A stretch of DNA of 64,000 nt from an uncultured Croceitalea sp. (GTDB lineage: Bacteria > Bacteroidota > Bacteroidia > Flavobacteriales > Flavobacteriaceae): the NCBI GenBank assembly GCA_947495075.1, contig CANLXH010000001.1, positions 1-64,000 on the forward strand, given 5' to 3'. Positions 46,899 through 55,948 of this stretch are shown here, in pieces. Both the position numbers and the translations under genes were made by a program. Within the stretch, counting starts at the first letter, position 1. Each line of letters opens with the position of its first letter. A model generated the notes under the pieces. It was given only the letters and a program-made list of their open reading frames with translations. It ran no database searches and was not told the DNA's origin.

Positions 46899-48566
46899 AT
46901 GAAAAATTACATCCAACTACTCACACTTTTATTTTTGATTTCCTTTATAAAAGTTGATGCTCAAAGAAAACAAAAGCATAAAAACCAACCGCCAATAGAG
47001 ACTTCTACGACTCCAAAACTAATTGTTGGGATTATTGTAGATCAAATGCGGTATGATTACTTAACTCGATTCTGGAATCATTATGGAGAGGGTGGATTTA
47101 AACGATTGGCTTTGCAAGGATTTAATGCCAAGAATCATCATTTTAACTATGCACCAACAAGTACAGGTCCAGGACATACATCGGTTTATACAGGAGCTAC
47201 ACCAAGTTCACATGGGATTATTGGTAATAATTGGTATGATAAAGAAATAGATGCATCGGTATATTGTGCCTCAGACGATTCTTATAACTCTGTGGGAACT
47301 AGTTCTGATGCGGGTAAAATGTCTCCGCATCGTATGTTAACTACTACTATTACAGATCAATTGAGACTGCATACGCAAATGCGTGGTAAAACTATAGCAG
47401 TGGCCTTAAAGGATAGAGGTGCTGTTTTACCTGGTGGACATACTGCAAACGCGGCATATTGGTTTGAAGGTGGCGATGTAGGCAAATGGATTACAAGTTC
47501 TTATTATATGAATACCTTACCTAAATGGGTCACAGATTTTAATACTTCTGGAAAAGCTCAGAGTTATAAAAAGGCATGGACTACTTTAAAAGATATTAGT
47601 TCTTATGTAGAAAGTGGAGTTGATAACAATGTATATGAAAGTCTATTTGAAGGTGAAATTGCTCCAGTATTTCCCCATAGTACTCCAAACTTATTGAATA
47701 AGACTAAAGACTTTGAAATTATAAAATACACTCCTTGGGGCAATAGTCTAACTACAGATTTTGCTTTAGAAGCTATAGAAAAAGAAAACCTAGGTAAAGA
47801 TGCGATTACAGACTTTTTAGCAGTAAGCTATTCTAGTACTGATTATATTGGGCATAAGTATGGTGTTAATTCTAAAGAAGTTCAAGATGCCTACCTTCGA
47901 TTAGATATAGATTTAGAACGTATGCTCAATACCTTAGACGCTAAGGTAGGAGTAGGAGCTTACACCGTTTTCTTAACTGCAGACCATGGCGCAATTAATG
48001 TTCCTTCATATTTAAAAGACCAAAAAATACCTGCTGGTTATATAGATTTTATAGAAACAAGAGCAAAGTTTAATGAGTTCTTGACTTATACCTACGGTAC
48101 TACAGATTTAGTAAAGAACATAAGTAATAACCAAGTCTTTTTAGATCATAAAGTGATAAGTAATCTAGATATGGATGTGGATGATGTGCAAGAAGAAATT
48201 GCATTTGAATTACTTGGTTATTACAATATGAATAAAGTATATACAGGCTATCAAATGTGGCAAAATGAATATACTCGAGGCATCCCATATATTTTGCAAA
48301 ATGGATGGCATCAAAAACGTTCTGGAGATGTACTGTTTGTGCCGAATTATGCCCACATATCTTATCCTAAAACGGGTTCTACACATGGTTCTCCAATGAT
48401 TTATGATACTCATGTGCCATTGTTATTTTATGGCAATGGGGTTAAAAAAGGGAGCACTGTAAATAGAACTGAAATACCGGATATTGCACCGACAATTGCA
48501 AGTATGCTGGGTATCGCTTTTCCAAATGGTACTACGGGAACACCGATTGATGAGGTTATAAAGTAA
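46899..48566 (+). CDS. PafA-like alkaline phosphatase (type I phosphodiesterase superfamily)
   Basis: Exported phosphomonoesterase of 555 residues. The signal peptide ends in KVDAQ. IVGIIVDQMRYDYL carries the first metal Asp. The nucleophile Thr is in NYAPTSTGPGHTSVYTG (about residue 85-100), as in Elizabethkingia PafA, which uses Thr in place of Ser. VSYSSTDYIGHKYG and FLTADHGA supply further metal ligands, and GSTHGSP the last His. Family members release phosphate from organic esters in the periplasm and are calcium- or zinc-dependent and not strongly inhibited by phosphate. It is convergent with the DUF2200 gene. Confidence 0.9.
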   Translation: MKNYIQLLTLLFLISFIKVDAQRKQKHKNQPPIETSTTPKLIVGIIVDQMRYDYLTRFWNHYGEGGFKRLALQGFNAKNHHFNYAPTSTGPGHTSVYTGATPSSHGIIGNNWYDKEIDASVYCASDDSYNSVGTSSDAGKMSPHRMLTTTITDQLRLHTQMRGKTIAVALKDRGAVLPGGHTANAAYWFEGGDVGKWITSSYYMNTLPKWVTDFNTSGKAQSYKKAWTTLKDISSYVESGVDNNVYESLFEGEIAPVFPHSTPNLLNKTKDFEIIKYTPWGNSLTTDFALEAIEKENLGKDAITDFLAVSYSSTDYIGHKYGVNSKEVQDAYLRLDIDLERMLNTLDAKVGVGAYTVFLTADHGAINVPSYLKDQKIPAGYIDFIETRAKFNEFLTYTYGTTDLVKNISNNQVFLDHKVISNLDMDVDDVQEEIAFELLGYYNMNKVYTGYQMWQNEYTRGIPYILQNGWHQKRSGDVLFVPNYAHISYPKTGSTHGSPMIYDTHVPLLFYGNGVKKGSTVNRTEIPDIAPTIASMLGIAFPNGTTGTPIDEVIK

Positions 48567-48576
48567 CTGTTTTAAG

Positions 48577-48942
48577 CTATACTTTGCGTAAAATCTTTTC
48601 CATTTTACGCCCTCTTGCTAATTCATCTATCAATTTGTCCAAATAACGAACCTGTTTGGTTAAAGGTGTGGTGATTTCTTCTATTCGATAACCGCAAATC
48701 ACCCCTTTTATAAGTTCTGCATTGGGATGTAGGGTGGCCCGCTGAAAGAGTGTTTCAAACGTTACTTTTTCATCGATTAACTCTTGTAATTTGTCTTCAT
48801 TAAAACCTGTAAGCCATTGTATAACTTGGTGTAGCTCTTCTTTGGTGCGCCCTTTTTTTTCTACTTTGCTTACATAGTGGGGATATACAGATGCAAAAGT
48901 CATTTTGGCAATTCTTGCATCATGTTCTGGTGTTGTAGTCAT
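48577..48942 (-). CDS. DUF2200 family protein
   Basis: A 121-residue soluble protein of unknown function. The N-terminus RIAKMTFASVYPHYVSKVEKKGRT and the segment YRIEEITTPLTKQVRYLD are characteristic of DUF2200. No signal peptide or membrane helix is present. It stands alone, 10 bases from the convergent phosphatase gene. Confidence 0.85.
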   Translation of the reverse strand: MTTTPEHDARIAKMTFASVYPHYVSKVEKKGRTKEELHQVIQWLTGFNEDKLQELIDEKVTFETLFQRATLHPNAELIKGVICGYRIEEITTPLTKQVRYLDKLIDELARGRKMEKILRKV

Positions 48943-49023
48943 CTTAGCAAAATGAGTTTTATACGAAGTATTTAAATTTCTGACCTAGCTACAAGATACA
49001 AAATCAGTAGTTTATATAGTTTG

Positions 49024-49869
49024 CTAGGTTAATTTGGAGAAAACCCCTCTCCAACGCAATTGCCTTATAAATTTCCCTTGTTTTATGGTGACAAATCGTT
49101 TTTTGCCACTTAACCACGCACTTAAATAGCTTAATATACCTTTTATGTATAGGCTTGGACTTTTAGCTTGTACGGCCATTTTTAACAAGGCAATTTTAGT
49201 CAGTATAATTCCATATCGCATTTTGTAAAGTGCTTCTCCTTTGGCTTTATAGTTTTTAGTAGTGTAACCATGACCAGTTGGGCGCAAATGCTTTACTTTT
49301 AAATTAAGATCTGTTAGAGTTTCAAAATCATGGTATTTGGCTAATAGTATATCTACAGTATCCCAACCTGTAGCTTGGCGTAAACCTTCAATCTTATTGA
49401 AACAAGCTTTGTGGTATAATTTTATTGGACCGCGAATATGATTTTTATCCGCTATGTTTTCATAAACCCATTCTCCTCGTTTTTCAACAAATAAGAGTCC
49501 AGAGCACATGCCTAATTTCCAATTACTTTGAAAATGGTTTTTCATTTGCTCAAAATAGTTTGAGGGTAGAATGATGTCTGCATCAAACTTGCCAATTAAA
49601 TCATAGTTTGAGGCTTTTTTTAGTCCAAAATTAAAGGCACCGACCACCTTTTTTCCTGGAATGTGTTCATTAGTACTTTTACGTTTAAAGACTTTTATCC
49701 AGTTATATTTTTCAGCAAATTCTGAAGCAATTTTATATGTATTATCGGAAGAATTGTCATCAACTATAATAAGTTCATCGGGTTGAAGTGTTTGGGATAT
49801 AAAAGACTCCAAGCACTTCGTTATATATTTTTCTTCGTTATGGGCAGGGATAATAATTGAAATATTCAT
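49024..49869 (-). CDS. Glycosyltransferase family 2 protein
   Basis: A 281-residue GT-A type transferase. I start it at the ATG at 49869 (MNISIIIPAHNEEKY). The longer frame to 49938 crosses a -7 box at 49899-49906 and is not family-like. SIIIPAHNEEKYITKCLESF and ELIIVDDNSSDNTY bind the nucleotide sugar, and GKFDADI is the DxD metal motif. The C-terminal part is basic with a hydrophobic patch, so it may associate with the membrane. It lies downstream of a REP-like palindrome and a methyltransferase gene. Donor and acceptor sugars are unknown. Confidence 0.88.
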   Translation of the reverse strand: MNISIIIPAHNEEKYITKCLESFISQTLQPDELIIVDDNSSDNTYKIASEFAEKYNWIKVFKRKSTNEHIPGKKVVGAFNFGLKKASNYDLIGKFDADIILPSNYFEQMKNHFQSNWKLGMCSGLLFVEKRGEWVYENIADKNHIRGPIKLYHKACFNKIEGLRQATGWDTVDILLAKYHDFETLTDLNLKVKHLRPTGHGYTTKNYKAKGEALYKMRYGIILTKIALLKMAVQAKSPSLYIKGILSYLSAWLSGKKRFVTIKQGKFIRQLRWRGVFSKLT

Positions 49870-49898
49870 ATACTGTTTTCCGTGCTTTAGACAGAATT

Positions 49899-49906
49899 CA
49901 AAGTTA
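49899..49906 (-). promoter_or_regulatory. Putative -7 box of the glycosyltransferase gene
   Basis: Reads TAACTTTG on the minus strand, matching TAnnTTTG. It gives a leader of about 25 bases and supports the ATG at 49869 as the start. Confidence 0.4.
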
Positions 49907-49967
49907 CAAATAGATTCCTGCTTGTGCAGAAACGACAAAAGAAACTACAAAGACAAAAAAGGATATG

Positions 49968-50043
49968 GTTATTTCGAACAAACGTGAGAAATTTCAATTT
50001 ATGTACATTGATTTCTCAATCGCTTTGCTCATTTTGAAATAAC
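49968..50043. repeat. REP-like palindromic element, copy 1
   Basis: The ends GTTATTTCGAA and TTGAAATAAC are inverted, and inner GAGAAAT/ATTTCTC arms are also inverted. It closely resembles copy 2 at 50588-50669. Elements with GTCATTTCG...GAGAAATC arms are common between genes in Flavobacteriaceae genomes. Confidence 0.65.
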
Positions 50044-50047
50044 AAGT

Positions 50048-50569
50048 CTAGTTTCTTTCCGCGTAAACAATATAGTATCTATGTGTAAAATACCTAAGTA
50101 ATGGTCTAAAACCAATTTTTTTAGTTGGATTGGTCCATTTAGTAGAATCCTTAATTTTCCAACCAGCTTTTTCTAGTAGCCAATCAAATTGCCAGTCTTC
50201 AAATTCATGATAGTGCCTGTCCCATGGGTCAGTTTTACTTCTGTATGCGGAAGCAAACCATAATCGCATAGGGATACTTACTACGATTTTGTTGGCTTTT
50301 ATTTCACGTAGTACATTAAATGGAGCTACCAGATGTTCAAAAATCTCAAAAGCAGTAACTACATCTGTTTTTGAGTTGGTTACCGAGCCAAAATTTAGAT
50401 CTAAATCTTCTCCTTGGGTATTTTGAACATGATACCCTTCAGATTTCATAATTTCTGAAAAAGGATTCTCGACTCCTAAGTCAAGAATAGATTCTTTAGT
50501 AGAGATATGCTTTTTTAAAAAATCTAGGGTAATTCTGTATCGTTTATGCGGGTATTTGCCTTCGTACAT
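50048..50569 (-). CDS. Class I SAM-dependent methyltransferase
   Basis: A 173-residue predicted methyltransferase. ESILDLGVENPFSEIM near residue 30 is motif I for SAM binding, although it reads GVENP in place of the more usual GxGxG. Acidic residues follow in GEDLDLNFG, and VVTAFEIFEHL is the motif IV region. The fold is minimal and lacks a recognisable substrate domain. It is bracketed by two REP-like palindromes, 4 bases behind its stop and 18 bases before its start. The substrate is unknown; the neighbouring GT2 gene hints at glycan or lipid modification. Confidence 0.75.
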   Translation of the reverse strand: MYEGKYPHKRYRITLDFLKKHISTKESILDLGVENPFSEIMKSEGYHVQNTQGEDLDLNFGSVTNSKTDVVTAFEIFEHLVAPFNVLREIKANKIVVSIPMRLWFASAYRSKTDPWDRHYHEFEDWQFDWLLEKAGWKIKDSTKWTNPTKKIGFRPLLRYFTHRYYIVYAERN

Positions 50570-50587
50570 GGGCTAAGTTATGAGTAT

Positions 50588-50669
50588 GTCATTTCGGACA
50601 AATGTGAGAAATCTAATATAATTAACTAAGATTTCTTGATTGTCATGCTGTTCCTCATTTCGAAATGAC
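50588..50669. repeat. REP-like palindromic element, copy 2
   Basis: Outer arms GTCATTTCGG and CGAAATGAC, inner arms AGAAATCT and AGATTTCT. It shares order and sequence with copy 1. It lies between the KASIII gene and the methyltransferase gene. Confidence 0.7.
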
Positions 50670-50676
50670 TTAAAAA

Positions 50677-51735
50677 CTAATATCTGTAAACAATGGCATT
50701 GATATTCATACCAGCACCAACACTTGCAAATATAACAACATCTCCTTTTTGTACCCCATGATTTTCTACTTTCCCTTTTCGTATTCTATCGAAAAGGATA
50801 GGGACGGTGGCTACAGAATTGTTTCCCATTTCTTGAATTATCATAGGCATCACTTTAGTAGGAGCTTCTTTACCATAAATCTTATAAAAACGTTTAATAA
50901 TGGCTTCGTCCATTTTTTCATTTGCTTGATGAATAAATATTTTTTTTACTTCATCAATTTCAATACCACTATCATTTAAACAATCTGCCATTGCTTGAGG
51001 GACATGTGTGCAGGCAAATTCATAAATTTTGCGACCGTCCATTTTTATGTATCTAGTATCTGAGCAGCCTTCCTGATCATAAGTGCGATCAAAATAGAGA
51101 TAGTAAGCCTCACCATTGGCATGAGTTTGCGATGCATGTCTTATAATTTCACCAGAATCACTATCTGCTTCTATAATACAGGCACCAGCACCATCAGAAT
51201 AAATCATGCTATCGCGGTCGTGCGGGTCAATTACTCTTGATAAGGTTTCTCCACCAATCACCAAGCATTTTTTTGCCATTCCACTTTGGATAAATGCTTT
51301 TGCTTGGATTACACCTTCAATCCAACCAGGGCAGCCAAATAACATATCATACGCAACGCAGGAAGTATTCTTTATTTTTAGTAGATGTTTTACACGGGTC
51401 GCTAAAGAAGGTAGTGTGTCTCCTTGTATTTTGCCGTGGGTTACATCTCCAAAATTATGGGCAAATATGATATAATCAAGGTCTTCCTTATCTATTCCTG
51501 CATCTTCTATTGCTTTTTCGGCTGCTAAAAAACCTAAATCAGATGTTTTTAATTCTGGCTTTGCATAACGTCTTTCTTCAATACCTGTTATCGCTTTAAA
51601 CTTTTCAATGATAGTTGAATTTGAATGCTCAAATTCACTTCCATCAGTAGCAAGAAAACGATGATTGAGAAAATCATCATTTTTTGTTATTATTTCAGGT
51701 AAATAACTGCCGGTTCCAGTAATTCCTATTTTCAT
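50677..51735 (-). CDS. 3-oxoacyl-ACP synthase III family protein (KASIII/FabH-like)
   Basis: Thiolase-fold condensing enzyme of 352 residues that joins an acyl-CoA and malonyl-ACP or a related pair. Alignment by eye puts the nucleophile at Cys135 (MLFGCPGWIEG); the catalytic His is in FIHQANEKMDEA and the Asn in GNNSVATVPI. DRDSMIYSDGAGACI is family-like. It is not next to other fatty-acid genes, so this is likely a paralogue and not necessarily the housekeeping FabH. A perfect palindrome lies 56 bases upstream of the start. Confidence 0.88.
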   Translation of the reverse strand: MKIGITGTGSYLPEIITKNDDFLNHRFLATDGSEFEHSNSTIIEKFKAITGIEERRYAKPELKTSDLGFLAAEKAIEDAGIDKEDLDYIIFAHNFGDVTHGKIQGDTLPSLATRVKHLLKIKNTSCVAYDMLFGCPGWIEGVIQAKAFIQSGMAKKCLVIGGETLSRVIDPHDRDSMIYSDGAGACIIEADSDSGEIIRHASQTHANGEAYYLYFDRTYDQEGCSDTRYIKMDGRKIYEFACTHVPQAMADCLNDSGIEIDEVKKIFIHQANEKMDEAIIKRFYKIYGKEAPTKVMPMIIQEMGNNSVATVPILFDRIRKGKVENHGVQKGDVVIFASVGAGMNINAIVYRY

Positions 51736-51781
51736 GTATAGTTAAGTAAGGTATTTTTATTAGTGTATTGTACAAGATAAG

Positions 51782-51876
51782 TAAAAACGAGTAGTAATTA
51801 TTATGCATGCATAATAATTACTACGATACTCAACATTTAATTTTTTAAATGATACTATAGAAAAAGCTCGTTTTTA
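51782..51876. repeat. Nested inverted repeat containing a perfect 34-bp palindrome
   Basis: Positions 51791-51824 form a perfect palindrome of two 17-base arms with no loop, centred on TGCA. Outer arms TAAAAACGAG (51782-51791) and CTCGTTTTTA (51867-51876) are also exact inverses. It lies in the 183 bases between the gcvP stop and the KASIII start, both leftward. No T run follows, so it is not a standard terminator. Confidence 0.9.
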
Positions 51877-51918
51877 TTGTGTTATAATGAGCGGTAGTAC
51901 GTTAAAATAGCTATTTAA

Positions 51919-54768
51919 TTATGCTTCTGCATAAGCTTCGATAGGAGTGCAGGTGCATATTAAATTACGATCCCCAAAAGCCTCATCTGTTCTTCTTACA
52001 GTAGGCCAAAATTTGTTTTCACTTACGTAAGGTAATGGAAAAGCAGCTTTTTGGCGGCTGTACGGAAAAGACCAACTGTCAGAAGTAACCATCTCCAGAG
52101 TATGAGGCGCATTTTTAAGAACATTGTTTGGGTTCTCTATAATTGCCTCATCAATTTCTTTACGAATAGAGAGCATTGCCTCACAAAACCTATCTAATTC
52201 TTTAAGTCCCTCACTTTCTGTAGGTTCTATCATAATAGTTCCTGCAACAGGGAATGATACCGTTGGCGCATGATAGCCGTAGTCCATTAATCTTTTTGCA
52301 ATATCAGTAACCTCAATACCATTATCTTTAAATGGTCTACAGTCAATAATCATTTCATGAGCTGCGCGTCCTTTTTCTCCTGTGTATAAAACATCGAACT
52401 TTCCATTTAAACGCTCTTTGATGTAATTTGCATTTAAAATTGCAATTTTAGTAGAATTAGTTACGCCATCTGCACCTAGCATCTTAATATAGCCGTAAGA
52501 TATTAAGCAAGCTAAAGCACTACCCCATGGAGCTCCAGAAATTGCTGTAATAGCCTCTTCACCACCAGTTTCTACAATTGGGTTGGATGGCAAGAATGGT
52601 TTTAATTGTTCGGCAACACATATAGGACCAACTCCTGGTCCACCGCCACCATGTGGAATTGCGAAAGTCTTATGTAGGTTTAAATGACAAACATCTGCAC
52701 CAATAGTTGCTGGATTTGTTAATCCCACTTGTGCATTCATATTAGCACCATCCATATAAACTTGGCCCCCATTATCGTGAATTAGTTTTGTAATGTATTT
52801 GATTGACGACTCGAAAACACCATGCGTAGAAGGATAGGTGACCATTAATGCAGCTAGGTTTTCTGAATGAAGATTCACTTTTTCTTCTAAATCAATTACA
52901 TCAATATTACCTCTTTCATCTGTTTTGGTAACAACAACCTTCATTCCAGCCATAACTGCCGAAGCTGGATTAGTTCCGTGTGCAGAAGCAGGAATAATGC
53001 AAATATTACGATGCGTATCACCACGTGATTCATGATAAGCTCTAATAGTCATTAAACCGGCATATTCTCCCTGAGCACCAGAATTTGGTTGTAAAGAAGT
53101 AGCTGCAAAACCTGTAATTACGTTTAATTGCTCTTCCAATTCATTTAAAACTAATTGATAACCTTCTGCTTGATTTATGGGAACAAAAGGGTGAATGTTA
53201 CCCCAGTTTGCCCAACTTAATGGTAACATTTCTGAAGCTGCATTTAATTTCATGGTACAACTACCCAGTGAAATCATAGAATGATTTAATGCTAAGTCTT
53301 TGCGTTCCAATTTTTTAATGTAACGCATGAGCTCAGTCTCAGAATGATAAGAGTTAAAAACAGGTTGTTCCAAAAATGAAGATGCCCTGCTTAAACTGTC
53401 TGGAATAACATTTTTAAATACCTCATTGTCATTATCTTCATCTAAACGCTGAGATTTACTAAAACAAGCAATTAAAGGTTTAATATCTTTTTCGGTAAAA
53501 GCTTCATTTAAAGAAATAGATATGGTCTCATCGTCTATATAATTAAAATTGATACCATTTGATTCTGATATAGTACGTAGAGAATTTACGGTACCTACCT
53601 TAACTTTTAGAGTATCAAAATAGCTAGAATTTAATTGTTCAAAACCTAAATCAACGAGTTTTTGAGCTACTTTTTTGGTATGCTTGTGTACTTTGTTGGC
53701 GATGTATTTTAAGCCTTCAGGGCCATGATAAACTGCATACATACCAGCCATTACTGCTAATAAAACTTGTGCAGTACAAATGTTAGAAGTGGCCTTGTCC
53801 CTTTTAATATGCTGTTCCCTAGTCTGTAATGCCATCCTAAGCGCTGGTTTACCATCTGTATCTTTGGTCATTCCAATAATGCGCCCAGGAATGTTACGTT
53901 TGTATTCTTCTTTGGTAGCAAAAAATGCTGCATGTGGACCTCCATAGCCTAGTGGAATGCCAAAACGTTGCGTAGTGCCAACTACAACATCCACACCCCA
54001 TTCTCCTGGAGGTGTTAATAAAACTAAACTTAAAATATCTGCAGCAACGGCTACTTTTATTTCATTTTTATGAGCCTTAGTTACAAAATCTGCATAATCA
54101 TAGACTTGTCCATGTTTTCCGGGATATTGTAAAATAGCACCATAAAAATCTTTTGAAAAGTCGAATTCCTCGTGATTCCCAACCACAAGTTCAATATTAA
54201 GAGGGTTAGACCTAGTTTCTAAAAGACTTAACGTTTGAGGAAGTATTTCTTCAGAAACAAAAAACTTTAAAACACCGTCTTTTTTTTGTTGTCTTGAACG
54301 TACATCAAAGAGCATTGTCATGGCCTCTGCGGCAGCCGTACTTTCGTCAAGTAAAGAAGCATTCGCCAATGGCATTCCTGTTAAATCGCAAACCATGGTT
54401 TGGTAATTTAATAAGGCCTCCAATCTACCTTGTGCGATTTCTGCTTGGTAAGGGGTATATGCTGTGTACCATCCTGGGTTTTCGAGTATATTTCTTTTGA
54501 TAACAGATGGGGTTAGGCTTTCGTGGTAACCTAAGCCTATGTATGATTTAAAAACTCTATTCTTATTAGATAGATTTTGAAGCAAATGCAGAAATTCGTT
54601 CTCACTAATTCCTTCAGGAAGATTTAGATTTTCTTTTAATCTAATATCGCTAGGGATAGTCTGGTTAATTAATTCGTCTAAATCGTCTACTCCAACGATT
54701 TCGCACATTCTTTTTAAATCTTTCTCCTGAACACCAATGTGGCGCAAAGCAAATATGTCTGTATTCAT
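51919..54768 (-). CDS. gcvP: Glycine dehydrogenase (decarboxylating), P protein of the glycine cleavage system
   Basis: PLP enzyme that decarboxylates glycine and transfers the aminomethyl group to the lipoyl arm of the H protein. It has 949 residues, so both halves (GcvP1 and GcvP2) are in one chain. The PLP Lys is in NLHKTFAIPHGGGGPG near residue 700. GLGYHESLTPSVIKRNI and NPGWYTAYTPYQAEIAQGR near the N-terminus, and SLGSCTMKLNA in the middle, are standard. No gcvT or gcvH is adjacent. A -7 box lies 21 bases before its ATG. Confidence 0.97.
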   Translation of the reverse strand: MNTDIFALRHIGVQEKDLKRMCEIVGVDDLDELINQTIPSDIRLKENLNLPEGISENEFLHLLQNLSNKNRVFKSYIGLGYHESLTPSVIKRNILENPGWYTAYTPYQAEIAQGRLEALLNYQTMVCDLTGMPLANASLLDESTAAAEAMTMLFDVRSRQQKKDGVLKFFVSEEILPQTLSLLETRSNPLNIELVVGNHEEFDFSKDFYGAILQYPGKHGQVYDYADFVTKAHKNEIKVAVAADILSLVLLTPPGEWGVDVVVGTTQRFGIPLGYGGPHAAFFATKEEYKRNIPGRIIGMTKDTDGKPALRMALQTREQHIKRDKATSNICTAQVLLAVMAGMYAVYHGPEGLKYIANKVHKHTKKVAQKLVDLGFEQLNSSYFDTLKVKVGTVNSLRTISESNGINFNYIDDETISISLNEAFTEKDIKPLIACFSKSQRLDEDNDNEVFKNVIPDSLSRASSFLEQPVFNSYHSETELMRYIKKLERKDLALNHSMISLGSCTMKLNAASEMLPLSWANWGNIHPFVPINQAEGYQLVLNELEEQLNVITGFAATSLQPNSGAQGEYAGLMTIRAYHESRGDTHRNICIIPASAHGTNPASAVMAGMKVVVTKTDERGNIDVIDLEEKVNLHSENLAALMVTYPSTHGVFESSIKYITKLIHDNGGQVYMDGANMNAQVGLTNPATIGADVCHLNLHKTFAIPHGGGGPGVGPICVAEQLKPFLPSNPIVETGGEEAITAISGAPWGSALACLISYGYIKMLGADGVTNSTKIAILNANYIKERLNGKFDVLYTGEKGRAAHEMIIDCRPFKDNGIEVTDIAKRLMDYGYHAPTVSFPVAGTIMIEPTESEGLKELDRFCEAMLSIRKEIDEAIIENPNNVLKNAPHTLEMVTSDSWSFPYSRQKAAFPLPYVSENKFWPTVRRTDEAFGDRNLICTCTPIEAYAEA

Positions 54769-54788
54769 CTTTTATCAAATAAAGTCCA

Positions 54789-54796
54789 CAAAATTA
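54789..54796 (-). promoter_or_regulatory. Putative -7 box of gcvP
   Basis: Reads TAATTTTG on the minus strand, matching TAnnTTTG, with a predicted leader of about 16 bases. No -33 match is clear. Confidence 0.4.
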
Positions 54797-54881
54797 GGTA
54801 TTAATTCTATGAAAATAGATAATTGTTAGGCTCAAGAAATCAAAGTTTTTAACCAGTAGTTAACTGTAAGCTTAGTTTGGC

Positions 54882-54889
54882 TAATTTTG
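54882..54889 (+). promoter_or_regulatory. Putative -7 box just before the UbiA-like gene
   Basis: TAATTTTG matches TAnnTTTG and ends 4 bases before the ATG at 54894, so transcription would begin at about the start codon. Confidence 0.35.
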
Positions 54890-54893
54890 TTTA

Positions 54894-55718
54894 ATGCAGT
54901 GGTTTAGGCAAACTTTTAATTTTTATTTAGATGCCAGTATACATGTAGCTTTAGCGGTAACATCTTTATATTTTGTTAGTTTAGAACTATTAAAGGTTTC
55001 CACAAATTGGAATTTAGCCAACTTTCTTTTTTTTGGAACTATAGTCTGTTACAATTTTGTCAAGTTCGGAGTAGAAGCAGAAAAGTACCTTATTGTTAGA
55101 AACCCCTATCATAAAATAATTCAAGGATTTAGTTTTTTAAGCTTTGCTTTTGCACTTTATTTCTTTTTTCTACTAGAGTTAAAAATAGAGGTAGCAATTG
55201 TAGCTTTAATGGGAGTTGCAGTATTATATGCAATCCCATTACTGCCAAAAGCCAAAAATTTACGAAACTTTGCAGGTCTAAAAACCTTTTTGGTCGCCCT
55301 AGTTTGGACGGGTTGCACAGTTGTACTGCCAGTAATTGATAACCAATTAGAGATTACTTGGGATATTTGGATTTTAGGATTTCAACGCTTTCTATTAGTG
55401 CTAATATTGCTTCTGCCTTTTGAGATTAGGGATATGAAATACGATAGTCCAGAATTAAAAACACTGCCACAAAGAATAGGGATTACAAAAACTAAAGTTT
55501 TGGGATACGTTTTAGTGCAGGTATATTTTTTAAGCTCTTTTTTAAAAGATGAGCTAACTAATATAGAAATAATAGCAAAACTGTTACTTAGTATTTTAAT
55601 GTTAATTCTATTAAAATTAACTAAGAAAAATCAAAACACTTATTTTTCATCTTTTGTAGTAGAATCGGTACCCTTTATATTGCTAGTTTTGTTACTTTTA
55701 ATTAAGAGCTTATTTTAA
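54894..55718 (+). CDS. Integral membrane protein, possibly a divergent UbiA-family prenyltransferase
   Basis: A 274-residue protein with about eight hydrophobic helices and no signal peptide. The segment LPFEIRDMKYDSPELKTLPQRIGITKTK resembles in spacing the second Asp-rich motif of UbiA prenyltransferases (RD...D...TLPxRxG). The first Asp-rich motif expected near residue 55 is not intact: CYNFVKFGVEAEKY has Asn and Glu but lacks the usual Asp pair. It may thus be a UbiA-like protein with changed activity, or only a look-alike. It is divergent from gcvP and convergent with the anti-sigma gene, overlapping it by 4 bases at the stops. Confidence 0.6.
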   Translation: MQWFRQTFNFYLDASIHVALAVTSLYFVSLELLKVSTNWNLANFLFFGTIVCYNFVKFGVEAEKYLIVRNPYHKIIQGFSFLSFAFALYFFFLLELKIEVAIVALMGVAVLYAIPLLPKAKNLRNFAGLKTFLVALVWTGCTVVLPVIDNQLEITWDIWILGFQRFLLVLILLLPFEIRDMKYDSPELKTLPQRIGITKTKVLGYVLVQVYFLSSFLKDELTNIEIIAKLLLSILMLILLKLTKKNQNTYFSSFVVESVPFILLVLLLLIKSLF

Positions 55719-55729
55719 AGCTCTTTTTT
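55704..55729 (+). terminator. Terminator overlapping the ends of the UbiA-like and anti-sigma genes
   Basis: An 8-bp stem (55704-55711 with 55718-55725) followed by TTTT. It includes the last codons of the rightward gene and the end of the leftward one. Confidence 0.65.
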
Positions 55730-55945
55730 CAAAGCTTCTTTCATGGATTCTTTATCGCTTTCATCTAAAGAGCTTAGTTTAGCAGCTTCACAAAGCGAGC
55801 TAAACTTGGTATTCTTAGCAGAAAAATTAGCGCAAGTTTTGCAATAAGATATATGCAGCTTAAGCTTTAATATTTGCCACCAAGACGCCTCTGAGTATTG
55901 ACTCTTTGTGCATATTTCAGCTGCTTTATCACAAGATATTTTCAT
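55715..55945 (-). CDS. Putative zinc-finger anti-sigma factor
   Basis: A 76-residue protein with HISYCKTC (HxxxCxxC) near residue 31, the zinc motif of anti-sigma domains, plus Cys5 and Cys12. There is no membrane helix, so it would be a soluble regulator. It is encoded 3 bases behind the sigma factor gene, the usual arrangement for a sigma/anti-sigma pair. The family call rests on the motif and on context. Confidence 0.7.
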   Translation of the reverse strand: MKISCDKAAEICTKSQYSEASWWQILKLKLHISYCKTCANFSAKNTKFSSLCEAAKLSSLDESDKESMKEALKKEL

Positions 55946-55948
55946 AGT

